Assembly: GCA_914767715.1 (NCBI GenBank) | Contig: OU612071.1 | Location: forward strand, 23,557,681-23,621,680 | Direction of reading: 5' to 3' | DNA: 64,000 nt | Origin: Membranipora membranacea | Taxonomy: Eukaryota > Bryozoa > Gymnolaemata > Cheilostomatida > Membraniporidae | In this document: positions 25,900 to 37,825 of the stretch, piece by piece | Layout of the letters: every line of letters starts with the position of its first letter | How positions within the stretch are numbered: the first letter of the stretch is position 1 | Notes under the pieces: model-generated | Told to the model about the DNA's origin: nothing | Databases searched by the model: none | What the model saw: the letters and a program-made list of their open reading frames with translations, nothing else | Program-made: the position numbers and the translations under genes

Positions 25900-27800
25900 T
25901 TTGAAATATGGGTCTAACTTGGAGTGATGCTTTCACAGGTCTATTATGCAAGTGTCAAAGATGGGATTAGAATTGCAAGGTCCTGCAAAGTTAACAAACC
26001 ATTGTCAATTATATGCATGTGCATGTAATGTAATGTAATGTAATGTAATGTAATGTAATATAATGTAATGTAATGTAATTTAATGTTATGTAATGTCATG
26101 TAACGTAACGTAACGTAATGTAATGTAATGAATAGGAATATGGAATAAAATGCTCATGCCTAAAATTGATAGCTAAAGATAACTGAGCAAATTACGAACG
26201 AGTATAAAAAGGAAGGTGGTATGGTGCAGCACATGTGCGAGATACTAAATACAAAGATTAAGGGCTCAGATAATATCATGGTCCATAAATCTCCTATAGC
26301 CTATGGCTTCATGTAATACTTAATATATAAATAATAAAATTCAGATGACGGGACCCGGCCGTAGCAGACAGACGTTACATCTTAAATCGGTGAAACCAGC
26401 ACTTCCAGCTCTATAAACAACAGTGACAAAAATCATATATCACAACCCTGACATCTACTGATGGCCAACTGTGCCTCGGTCTCAAAATGTGCTCAATCCA
26501 AAGACACAGCATCTCAATTTGTAATTTCATTGCTACAGGAGCAGCCCAGTCGACATGCGTTAAAACTTCAGATTGACTACATCTCCGGGTCGATTTGTCG
26601 AATACAGACTTAAAAAAAGTTTCTGTGAGATCTGTTGGTCACAGAGATCTGAACCCATGCCAGACTGGTGATAAATTCCAGCCTGCCATCTATCCAATAC
26701 AGGGAAAGACAAGCTAAGACAAACCTCCAGAAGAAGTAACTAATCTAGAAAAGGTCTGTTAATATCAACCTGACTGCCAGCGCCCTACGGATCCAATCAT
26801 GAGAACGTGCCTCACCTGTAAGATTCAGTATATCAGCAGAAGTCCAACATGAACAAAGACAGCGACCCAACAGAGTGTATGGAACTCTTCTCTAGCTAAA
26901 CTTATATTGAACCGGCCTACTTTACCTTTTATCTCTGGCTCATAGCCTGTAACCTTCTCAAGTCAAGCACTGATATTGAGGGTCTCATATGAGTGCCTGA
27001 AAATACATGAAACTAACTTGAAGTGATCTGTGGCTATAGGGTGAATATATTATTTTTATTATACACAAGCGAGAAGAGCTAATTTAATATCAGCTGAAAA
27101 GCCGTATCAGCATTAACATGGTTATTTTGTTGGCACTGTAACCAATATTAAACAGTATTAAGGTAATACTCCCAGCCCAGGGGTGGCGCATAGCTCAGGC
27201 ACTTAGGGGGGCCTCTGATTTATTACCACTACTATGGTGTCAAGATTTATCAATACTAATGCTTGTAGGGATTAGATTTTCTTGTGAACCTTGTGGGTAC
27301 ATATTTGTTAAAATTAAACTGCTTCTAGTTTGAGCGTGTTCATTACTCAGATACACAATGCGGGGACCCTGCCTTCTCACATTAAAAGCTGCAGGACCGT
27401 AAGGCTCGGTAAGCAAGAACTAGGAGGGAAGCATAGACAACAATTAAACGTCCTATACTGACCTGTTTTTATAATGAATACAATATGCATTAATTCAAAT
27501 AAAATAAAAGCGCCCCATGGTACAGTACAACAGAATAAACCTCTTCCCCCCATACACCCACTGGGTTAATCCAACAATCAAACTCCTGAATACTGTGATA
27601 CAGATTTTGTTGGCGACGCACAAATACTTATTTGTAAGAGTTATCCTCCCAAAGACCGAGTGTAAAATTTGGACGTTCTCTTTTGGTTTGAATTTTCCCA
27701 ACCAAGTGATCATTTTGCCATGTTATTCTACTTATTCAGACCAATCGGAAAACAGGAAATTGAGGAAATCGAAAGGAATGGCTTGACTAGTAATCATTGA
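25900..27800. other. Upstream flank of SLC16 gene; no gene recognised
   Basis: This side should hold the transporter's promoter and possibly a 5' non-coding exon. No clear TATA or initiator was seen. The pentanucleotide array at 26027-26130 lies 140 bases above the start codon. Minor ORFs at 27495-27786 overlap on opposite strands and look incidental. Confidence 0.4.
26027..26130. repeat. ATGTA pentanucleotide array
   Basis: About twenty ATGTA units with scattered variants (TAATTTA, TGTCATG) and a patch of GTAAC units (26100-26116). It lies in the presumed upstream region of the SLC16 gene. Confidence 0.9.
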
Positions 27801-27804
27801 TTAC

Positions 27805-27867
27805 CATAGACCTACTAATAATAAATTTATTTATTAGATAAATTTATCTATTATTAGTAGGTCTATG
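27805..27867. repeat. Near-perfect hairpin
   Basis: CATAGACCTACTAATAAT at the left pairs with its complement at the right (ATTATTAGTAGGTCTATG), with AT-rich inner sequence (aaattta/taaattt) extending the stem and a small bulge. It lies just before the tandem array at 27893. It could be a tiny foldback element or a recombination scar. Confidence 0.8.
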
Positions 27868-27892
27868 TTGGTTACGTCTTTGGTAAAAACTT

Positions 27893-30325
27893 GGCCCGAT
27901 TTCAGCAAAATGACCAAACCAGGACACAACCTCTACAGGATATCGTCATTGTGCAGCTATTGTAGTACCCATAGTCACATATTGGAGCCTTTACATCCTC
28001 AACCACTCCTTTAAAGAACAACTGAGATCCAATGATGAATTTTAAGTGAGTGACCTTGGCAAAAATAGCGCAGTGTCATCTAACATAGATATTTGAAGCT
28101 GAAATGGAGTCGATCATTGTATCCTGACCTGGATAAAAGTCACAAGTATAGATATTTTTAGGACATTTTATGTAATCATTTTCAATTGTTTGATAAGCCC
28201 TTGAATTTTAATTTGATTTAAAAATAGAATATAATAAAAGATGAATGCTTCTTCCATCACACTTCGTCCCTGACACCAAATTTCATTGCATTTGATGAAC
28301 CAGTCTTTGATGCTATCCATTGTGCTCGGCCCTAATCTAACGAAGGAACACAAACCAATACACAACTAAATTGAACCAATGCTTTTGCCATGATTCCATA
28401 GCTCCTCAAGTCAATGTGAACACAATGAATGGGAACTTAGTGAGCGTCAAAGGTTGCTGACGCACGTTAAATTAGACTGAGAACTTCAAAACAATACCAA
28501 ACAATATGATAGCGACACTGTGACTTAAATTAAATGATTTACACCAGGACCTTTGATAGCATCAAAGTAGAGAACTGCTTTCTTAGCTTTGTCAAATTCA
28601 CTAAAATATATTCAGCAAAAAGACCAAAACAGAACACGACCTCTACATGCTATCGTCATTGTGCAGCTATTGTAGTACCCATAGTCACACATGGGAGCCC
28701 TTACATCCTCAACCACTCCTTTAGAGAACAACTGAGATCCAATGATGAATTTTAAGTGAGTGACCTTGGCAAAAATAGTGCAGTGTCACCTAAAATAGAT
28801 ATTTGAAGCTGAAATGGAGTCGATCAATGTATCCTGGCGTTGATAAAAGTCACAAGAATAGATATTTTTGTGACATTTTATGTAATCATTTTCAATTGGT
28901 TTGATTAGCCCTTGAATTTTAATTTGATTTAATAATAGAATATAATAACAAATGACTGCTTCTTCCATGACACTTCGTCCCTGACACCAAATTTCATTGC
29001 ATTTGATAGAGTTGTTTGTTTCTTAATCTTTGTAATTCAATATAATTCTTACTCTCTGGAATCACTGATGACTCCCTCTCTTTTATTTCCATGGCTCAGA
29101 TATCTTTGTTGATTACAATTTAGAAGGGGGGGGGGCGCCGGACAAAGGGAATTGGACCAGTCTTTGATGCTATCCACTGTGCTTGGCCCTAATCTAACGA
29201 AGGAACACAAACCAGTACACAACTAAATTGAACCAATGCTTTTGCCATGATTCCATAGCTCCTCAAGTCAATGTGAACACAATGAATGGGAACTTAGTGA
29301 ACGTCAAAGGTTGCTGACACATGTTAAATTAGACTTAGAACTTCAAAACAATACCAAACAATATGATAGCGACACTGTGACTTAAACTAAATGATTTACA
29401 CCAGGGCCTTTGATAGCATCAAAGTAGAGAACTGCTTTCTTAGCTTTGTCAAATTCACTAAAATATATTCAGCAAAAAGACCAAACCAGAACACGACCTC
29501 TACATGCTATCGTCATTGTGCAGCTATTGTAGTACCCATAGTCACACATGGGAGCCCTTACATCCTCAACCACTCCTTTAGAGAACAACTGAGAGCCAAT
29601 GATGAATTTTAAGTGGTTGACCTTGGCAAAAATAGTGCAGTGTCATCTAAAATAGATATTTGAAGCTGAAATGGAGTCGATCATTGTATCCTGGCGTTGA
29701 TAAAAGTCACAAGAATAGATATTTTTGTGACATTTTATGTAATCATTTTCAATTGGTTTGATTAGCCCTTGAATTTTAATTTGATTTAATAATAGAATAT
29801 AATAACAAATGACTGCTTCTTCCATGACACTTCGTCCCTGACACCAAATTTCATTGCATTTGATAGAGTTGTTTGTTTCTTAATCTTTGTAATTCAATAT
29901 AATTCTTACTCTCTGGAATCACTGATGACTCCCTCTCTTTTATTTCCATGACTCAGATCTCTTTGTTGATTACAATTTAGAAGGGGGGGGGGCGTCGGAC
30001 AAAGGGAATTGGACCAGTCTTTGATGCTATCCACTGCGCTCGGCCCTAATCTAACGAAGGAACACAAACCAATACACAACTAAATTGAAGCAATGCTTTT
30101 GCCATGATTCCATAGCTCCTCAAGTCAATGTGAACACAATGAATGGGAACTTAGTGAATGTCAAAGGTTGCTTACGCACGTTAAATTAGACTGGGAACTT
30201 CAAAACAATACCAAGCAATATGATAGCGACACTGTGACTTAAATTAAATGATTTACACCAGGACTTAAGATAGCATCAAAGTAGAGAACTGCTTTCTTAG
30301 CTTTGTCAGATTCACTAGAATATAT
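27893..30325. repeat. Tandem array, 857-bp unit (three copies plus part)
   Basis: The anchor ttcagcaaaa occurs at 27901, 28611 and 29468; the anchor gcttttgccatgattcc occurs at 28381, 29238 and 30095. Spacing is 857 bases for full units. The first unit is 710 bases because it lacks a 147-base block (about 29007-29153 in the next unit, carrying a run of 11-12 G). The array ends within the exon-like sequence at 30257-30390, whose 3' half is repeated in each unit. Units are very similar, so the expansion is recent or the units are being homogenised. Confidence 0.93.
28231..28345 (-). other. Repeated exon-like segment within the tandem array
   Basis: On the minus strand a pyrimidine-rich acceptor (tgtgttccttcgttag) precedes an open stretch reading LGPSTMDSIKDWFIKCNEIW. 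In the two longer units the 147-base block interrupts it after IKDW. No domain is recognised, and its phase does not fit the neighbouring exon-like segment under the simplest splicing, so it may be a decayed exon. Confidence 0.3.
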
Positions 30326-30390
30326 CCTTATTTGCGTCTTCCAGGTAGTTGATACATCCGCCATCACCAGAACGGAAAAGCTGCGCTGAC
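30257..30390 (-). other. Candidate internal exon of an unknown gene
   Basis: A 134-base open stretch lies between a good acceptor (catcatattcttag) and a donor (CCTGGT/gtaaat). It begins QRSFSVLVMADVSTTWKTQI and ends with AKKAVLYFDAI. Its last two thirds are repeated in the tandem array units, where the 5' part is replaced but a new acceptor-like ttttag sits at the join. I do not recognise the family. Confidence 0.4.
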
Positions 30391-30534
30391 CTAAGAATAT
30401 GATGAATTCCTTTGAAAACATCATTTTCTATCATAATTTTAACTACAAAACAATAAAACTTCATGAAAGAACCAACAGTGATTTTATTTTATTTAAGTTG
30501 TAATGAGTACAAGTGCTGCACCGGCAGGGGGCCG

Positions 30535-30884
30535 TCAGATGTGGGGGCACGAGTCTAGGGGGCTCAGACTAGCTACACAGTAATGATGACAGACCTTTTG
30601 ATTGAAAACCACATCATAAGTAATTGTGCTGGGGTATCCAGCGGTAAAGTCATAACCTGGCCATAATGTCGTGGTCAAAATACCATCAGGACAAAATGCG
30701 CAGAGAGCATGATATGCCAATGCCAAAATTCCAGGAAAATAATACCATAGATCGCATCTACACTGTAAAATATACCAAAACAAAACACAAGCACACGGGT
30801 CCATTTATAAGGGTACAATACTAGTGATACATGAGCAGATAACACCACAGAAGCAATATCCAACATCACCAATAACGCAGACAA
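30535..30884 (-). other. Hydrophobic ORF, possible membrane-protein fragment
   Basis: The minus strand from 30884 reads two or three hydrophobic helices (for example IASVVLSAHVSLVL and VLVFCFGIFYSV), ending at a stop near 30675; an overlapping frame continues to 30535. The layout vaguely suggests a small four-helix protein, but no signature residues were found. It could be chance, as AT-rich sequence often encodes hydrophobic stretches. Confidence 0.2.
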
Positions 30885-30889
30885 TGTGA

Positions 30890-33800
30890 CGGCACTAAAC
30901 CTCTATGCCGCACACCGAGCGGTTACTAGGGCGAATTGACGAGACTTTTTATTGAACATCAGCATCTTGATTGCTCTCTCAAACAAAACATACTGAACGG
31001 AGTAAAAACTATCTCCTATATAGTACTACCAAAAATATGTAAAAACAGGACATCATTATGATATCAATGAATTGCAAAAACTAGGTAATAGCAAAGCTAC
31101 AATTAATTGGCTCCCACTGATCGAGATGACAAAGCGTAATCTCACACACCAGGACACAGCCCATTATTTGATCATCGTTATTGCAATAAATGTCTATTAA
31201 AATGTCATTATTTCTGCCACTGGAAGTGAATAAGAAATGAATATCATATGGCATTTCCAGTGACAGCCAGAATGGTCACTGTCAGGACCTGGTACATGAC
31301 AGGTGATGGCTGTTACAACAAGGCCTCATTGTTGGACTGAATCCCAGGCTACCAGTGTGCACCAATTCAGCTTCTTATTTCTCAGCATAGACTTAGAAAA
31401 ACCACTAACTGGGCCTTCAGGGGGAGAAAGAAAGACATCTCCACATGTTATACCAAGGTGCATAACAGCAATTAATTCCATGATGATGTAGGCTAGCATT
31501 TTTCCAGTTTAATTCGATAAATCATCGTTTGGGATATCAAGCATAGGCATGGAGTTCCATCTCGATCATTGCCAATTTGTACGACCATTATATTTTCAAT
31601 GCTTCATCATTTGGAATTATATAGCTATTTTTGGTGCAAGTGTATCTAAAGGTATTGATGGAGGGATTTAGGTGATTAGCTGATCAACGGTAGATACGGG
31701 GTATCATTTTGCATTTTCTTTCCATGTCACAGAAAGAATGTCAGCTCTATCACGTTGCGACTTTCTGCGGCTGAAATTGAAATGGCATCAAAGCCATGCG
31801 GTACAGGGAATGTCAGTAGATTTTATTTTCGATGAATGGAGTGGTGTTGAATTCATAGATGTTAAATTTTATCTTTAACAGATCAATCACAGAAACGGAC
31901 ATTTGCAGAGCAGCTGGACTACTTCAGCTTTCTCTAGTAAGTTATGTCAGAACACACAATGACTGTCCACCAAATTTTCATATGGCCTGCCACTTACCAG
32001 CTACTATATGTCGCTTCGGACCAGCCATTGTGTAAGTTTTAGATAAATAACCGTCAGATGAAAGCATAGTAACTGAGTAAATTTTTGTATGAAAGAAGAT
32101 TTGTCAATGGCCATTGATTTTTAGATTGATAAGAATGTGGAATGTCTTTCACGATACATACCAATCCAACAAGCAACAATCAATTTAGATAGTACAATTA
32201 TCCTAGCTCTGCTGGTTTAAGGTAATTTATGAGTTACGGCTTATCTCCCCCACGTTGTGTACAATTTTCCTATCTGCCTCTCCTGCATTTTTGTATATAT
32301 TATCATCTAGCAAAAAACAATCACCCCCCTCTGTAATTCTCTTACCTTGATTTTTTTTATTCATACGGATTTACTCGTTAAAAAAGCCGAACAAGGATCA
32401 CAATGTTTTTCTAAAAAAAGTTCATCTTATTGCAAGCTACACCAGGAAAACATATTACATTATAATTCAATATAAGCGCCTGCTAGCAGACTTATAAGAC
32501 AGACCTGCCATTGAAATCGGTCAAGCATATCAAACTGATACAGCGCAGGACGGTTGAAGCTCATAGACTCCATATGAAATATATGCTGAATATTAAACGG
32601 AGTATTATCGACTTTGTGACCTGTCTGGGTTTACTCAGCAAATGGTAACTGGGTTAATAATGGGATGTCACTCTATAACCCCTCTTTGCAAATAACTGTA
32701 GTAGTTACATGTAGCCTAATTAGTGTAGTGTAATGTAGTGTAATTGCTGAAGCTGATACTGCCCACTGGAATGTGTGGGAGCACAATATTTCTGGATTTA
32801 TTATTTGCAAGCAGCCTATTGTCACAATTTCAACAAAATGCAAGACATACATATCAGTATACCTCAGGCAAATGAGACGGAGGGCTCGTTCAGTCCTCAA
32901 CTGCAAGGCAGGACACCAGACGTCAGGATAGAATTTGAGGATTTGCTTGATGCAATGACTGATGAGATATAGGCTAGTAAATAAACAACAACTTGCTGAG
33001 ATTGAGAATGTTCCTGCAGTAGAGCAACTATGCTCCCGTCGAATTGCCAGTAGTGTAAGTACCATTTCAATGTATAAATAAATACTTCTATTGGCAACCA
33101 AAGTTGCCTTATTGGAGTTATTATGCACTCAGTGCCAGAAAAAAATAGCAACACAGAAAAACCAGAAAGGAAATTGAATAGAATATCATTAACGTTGTTG
33201 ATCATGTTGATAACATATCGTTGAATAGCAATAAAGGATGTTGACAATTTCAAGTACATCAACCACCCCAATGACGGGTCAGGTGTGTTCCAATTACAAA
33301 TAAATAGCCCAAAATGCTATCTGAGTGAAATGAAGAGGTGTGTTCCCGTTCACAAACCACTCACTGCTAGATGGAGCTGTAGGCTTTGTATCCTGAGTGA
33401 GCGATATGGAACTGAATGTTTCTAATTGAATAACCAAGTATTTCTGAGCAAGTGATTCTGATGATGAGAGCCTCATGCAAGGCTCATTTATTCTCAATGT
33501 AAGCCCCCCTACCATCAACACTAAAACTTATTGAATAACGACTGGGAATGACAAAAACAACCGGGCAAAACCAAAAAAAGCTAATCCGATGGCGTCTTGT
33601 GTTCCATCGAAAATATGTGTTTGATAAACTTCATACCCTAGAGGATTGCACTATTGGCAGGGGATTTGCTATTTCAAGCAAATGTACTCACCAAAATTAC
33701 TTTATATAGACTCCCACCACAGCTAGGCGGTATATCCAGCTAGCTTACATTGAGTCTCCTCACCTAGTTAGATGGAGGTGGAGATGGTTAGGTGGATGTT

Positions 33801-36599
33801 TTGTGGCTTGTTGCTAATTGCCTTTATTAATTTCTTCTATCTCTAGAATGATAAGATATAGTATACAGTTCACTGCTGGAGGATATTGAATGTCAGGGAA
33901 ACTATGAATGAGCACAGATTCTATCTTCAACAGACTAATTACAAACTGCCTAACATGGGCTATTCAGCATAATTCAAGGATTATTTGTCAGTATACTACT
34001 GCCCTTTTATGAAGGCAATAGCAGACACCAGAATATTTCTTGTCCCCTCAAATGTTCGAGAAGATCAGATGCCGAGAAACTAGCTTCTGGAGGCCTCGAT
34101 TGAGAAAGTAACTGTGGTTGAGCAATCATGCTCTTCATGCCTATAAAGTAAGTATCACATCAATCCAGGTTGTACCTTAACCTATCTAAGGACACCGAGG
34201 CATAACCCAATCTTTTTTAAATCAGTTGTATTGCCTTCTGCAATTAATCAGGGTTTTCGTGTCAAATATTATTGTGTTGTGGATAATGAGATTATTGCAG
34301 AGATTTTCTGGCCACTGGGCTGGTTGGTCATGGCCATGATAAATGGTCGCTCTGCACATTATGTCTCATAGTTGTCTTTCTCATAAATTCAATCTCTCAA
34401 ACAAAAAAGAATTCCCTAAAAAGCTTACACAGCTAAGAGCATCTAGTGAAAGATTTACACTGCGCAACGTTTCGATCCCAGTATTGGTAACATGCCATTT
34501 TTCGTGTTTTATATGTCATACGTTACGGGAAGACACTAGGCTAAGCGCACAGCAGAAGGATTTTTTTGTCTCAGCGGGACTGTGTTAATTGTGTTTGTTG
34601 GCCTTATTTAGTAGACCAATAAACTGTCACACAACAATAGGTGGGACCGGTGTAGTAAACACCCCATGGTAAAGTGTACTCAATAACTACCGCGGTATCG
34701 GTTATGTGATGCTACCTCCTCAACATTCCATTCTCAGATATGGAAAGTCCTGTAGCAAAGATGAAAAATTTGATACTTTCATAACAAGTCATGGCAAAAG
34801 TTTTGTTTAGACAAAATCAGCATAATTAAGGGTATGGGGTTTGTCTGTGATTACATGGTAATGTTGGTCCCAAGAATGCCAAGTTCTTTAGACACTGGAA
34901 AACAATTGCATCAATATTTTATATCCTTGAAGAGTAACCGCAGGAGCTAAAGCTCACCTTATTGCACACAGCTAAATTCAAAGCTAGCTAACATTTACTC
35001 AGCATCTTGAATTTATATAGAGCGACACTAATTTAGTACTTGCTAACATTAAGTCACCCCGTTTGGGGGGGGGGGGTATTGATACTGGACATTGACAAAT
35101 TATACACGTTTGTAACTCCAGATGCCTATGCCTCCTTGCTAGCTGAACTCGAGCTAGTAGCTAGTATTGATCCCTCAACAATTTGCAATTACTTCTTGTG
35201 CTTGTTATCTTAATAATGGGGTAGGAATAGACAGATTTGTAGCCAGGGATGATATGCCCATGGTGCATTATATTTCTAGGGTTTTGCAACCAAAATCAAG
35301 CTATGCCCATCAGACTTGGATACACAGGTTATTCGTAGACTAAGGTCTGATCAATCTACTTGTGTTTGAGTTTGTGTTATCACCAGAAACATACGAATGC
35401 TCTAGACTGGAATGTACAAGCTAGAAAGTTTCCTTACTTATTCAGAGCAGCAGCGACACTGCTCTATCCACTTAGTTGTAGCGTTGCAATGATTTTGTAT
35501 GCAAGTGAATTGAGATATTGAAGGTTACTGTACGCTCAGACTTAGAATGTGGTTGATAATGCCACTGACTCATATTTTAGCCAAATAACAGTATTTCAAC
35601 AGTGGAATGCAAATAAATCTATAAATCTGTAAGCCTTTCAACTGTTCTCATAGTTATCCCATCTGTTCTTGTGGTACCAAAGAGTTTACCGCAGAGACCA
35701 CAGCTTGACCACAGCTTGACAGCTGTGACATTAAATCATAGTCTCTGATAAAACATCGTTTCAAATTTAGCTGCAGGTATATTAGGCATTGTTAATTGGC
35801 CACAAAACTCTATCAGAGACTTGCCGAAGACTCTCAAACAGTATCCATCTTGCTATACTAACAAGGCGAGGCATAACTGGAGCAAGGTGTAAAAGAACTC
35901 TTTTAGTCCTTGACTGAAGCAAGGCCGAACAGTGAATGAATTTTTATTGCAGTGGTTTATTTTCTGTCTGACAGAAAAAAGGACAACACTACTAAACATT
36001 ACACTTCTTTTCTTCATTTTCAGGATTTGTTCGGTGCGATAGCTACCTAGCTACTCATCATTCTATTTGAGATGGCATATCGTCTTGAGTTCTCTCCTGT
36101 TTTACATTATGAAGCTTTCGTCATCAGGAAAAGAGATGGCGACACAGCTGTAGGCTAGGCAGGCATTCCAATCTGATCAAAATCAACCCAAAATAGGTTT
36201 AATTCATAGACTGGTTTAATTAAAATTACATACATATTTCATATTCATATTACATTACATATTGTTGCATATAATAATTACATCAAGAGGAGCCTGCTCT
36301 GACTCTAAAGTTATATATTCCAGCACTCTAACTAGAAATAAAATATTAGGGATGTGTTTATTGATAGAGAAGCGTTACTAAATTGTGCACCAGCATGAAT
36401 AGAAAGTAAAATAATCAATTTTGCTGGGATCTGAAAGTTATGCAGTGAATTCGAGCCTTGTCACAGTAGCCACCCTTTTTGTAACATGCCAGTACAAAGT
36501 GAATTGTATTATCAGTGGTTTTTCTCTGTTTCAAGTGTTGAGACTGCTGCAAGTGCAGTCAGTAGCACTACATGATCAAATTAGTGTTTGACAATGCAT
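30890..36599. other. No gene recognised
   Basis: Long non-coding stretch. A plus-strand ORF ending at 32972 has a polar tail (QDIHISIPQANETEGSFSPQ, then IEFEDLLDAMTDEI and stop) that looks protein-like, but no clear upstream exon joins it. A G run (about 35060-35078) and short AT-rich repeats are present. Confidence 0.4.
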
Positions 36600-36648
36600 A
36601 TCTAGCCTTGTCACACGCCTACCAAGAAGCAGTGTGACAAGGCTAGAT
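36600..36648. repeat. Hairpin with 17-bp perfect arms
   Basis: ATCTAGCCTTGTCACAC (36600-36616) pairs with GTGTGACAAGGCTAGAT (36632-36648) across a 15-base loop. A related word, gagccttgtcacag, occurs at about 36451. Confidence 0.85.
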
Positions 36649-37078
36649 AGATCATACAACAATTAACTGAAGGTTCATCTCCCCAAGCTGTCTTAGAATG
36701 GTGCATAATTGACCTACACTGATTTTCAATTGCATTATTATGGACGTTTTTTTATTAGTTTTATGTGTCTGTGTGCATGATAATGAAATAATAAAATCAG
36801 AAGAAAAAGTGAATCACCGGTTTCTGAGCTGAATTATAAGGTTGATCTTTGTCTAGTGCATGTGATCACTGTGGGTATGAAGCTTTTCTTTTGTTTTAAT
36901 GTGTATCTGTTATCAATGGAACAAATTCCCAACGCTGAGTCGCTGACAATGTAAAATTCAAAGATAGATAGCAGGTTGAGATTTGGTCAGTTTGAGGATG
37001 AAATGTTTACAGGTTTGAGAACAATGCTCAGTTTGTACGTAAATAAATCGTAAGATTTAATTGGAATTGATACCTTCA

Positions 37079-37222
37079 CACAGTGTAGTTAAGGTCAGAA
37101 CGTTGTCCAAGATGAGAAGTTTTGAAGCTTTTACCTCAAATACAAAAATCCTTTCCCATCCTGGGAGTAGAACCTAAGAACTTGTGCATGCGAAACCAAA
37201 GCAATACCACTGAGCTATATGT
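37079..37222 (-). mobile_element. tRNA-derived SINE, second family
   Basis: The minus strand has an A-box-like TATAGCTCAGTGGTA (complement of 37205-37219) and a B-box-like GGTTCTACTCCC (complement of 37163-37174) at tRNA spacing, followed by a tail that ends ctgaccttaactacactgtg. That tail recurs at 55432-55453, showing it belongs to a dispersed family. Confidence 0.65.
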
Positions 37223-37825
37223 GAATGACTAAACATTGGCGCATATACATTATCAATCGACAAATTGTTCTGTTTTCGCACAGTTCCAACATGCTATCAC
37301 AAGAGCAAATACACAGCATAACGTCCAAGTGATGATCTCCATACAAGTACTTGTGGTTAGAGCATAATAGCGATGAATAACTATGATATGAAACTTAGGC
37401 TATGAGATATTTTGTGAGCATTGACATTGAAAAATGTCTGCTTTGTCTGGCAAACTGTGGTATGATACCAGAGACTATTATCCATAGTCTCTGATGCTAC
37501 TATGAGCAAGCAGTGACCATTAAACTAAGATACCAATCTTCAATCAACAAAAAAGAATCAAACAATTTTCCTACCCGGTGATGGTGTTGCCTTGATTCCA
37601 GCCAAGGTTGTGGCTAAATAAAAGGCACAGCCTAGCAGCAAACAATTAGTGGCAGGCCAGTCATAGGTATATGGTATCAAAAATACTGAGCCCCATTCCC
37701 CTTGTCTAGTCAGACTTACATGCCAAACCTCATGGTGAATCTAAACTACATGACAAATAATAATCCCTCATATCACCAGCTCCTATCATCAGAGTTGACA
37801 TAGACAAAGCTTGGTCCATATGAAA

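Noticed and set aside
28534-29825. Repeated ORFs (73 codons plus, 60 codons minus) in the tandem array
   Set aside because: They recur only because the 857-bp unit recurs; opposite-strand ORFs cannot both be real and neither has a recognised domain.
32673-33271. Minus-strand ORFs of 151 and 124 codons
   Set aside because: They overlap each other in different frames, lack domains and sit over AT-rich DNA; no splice borders support them.
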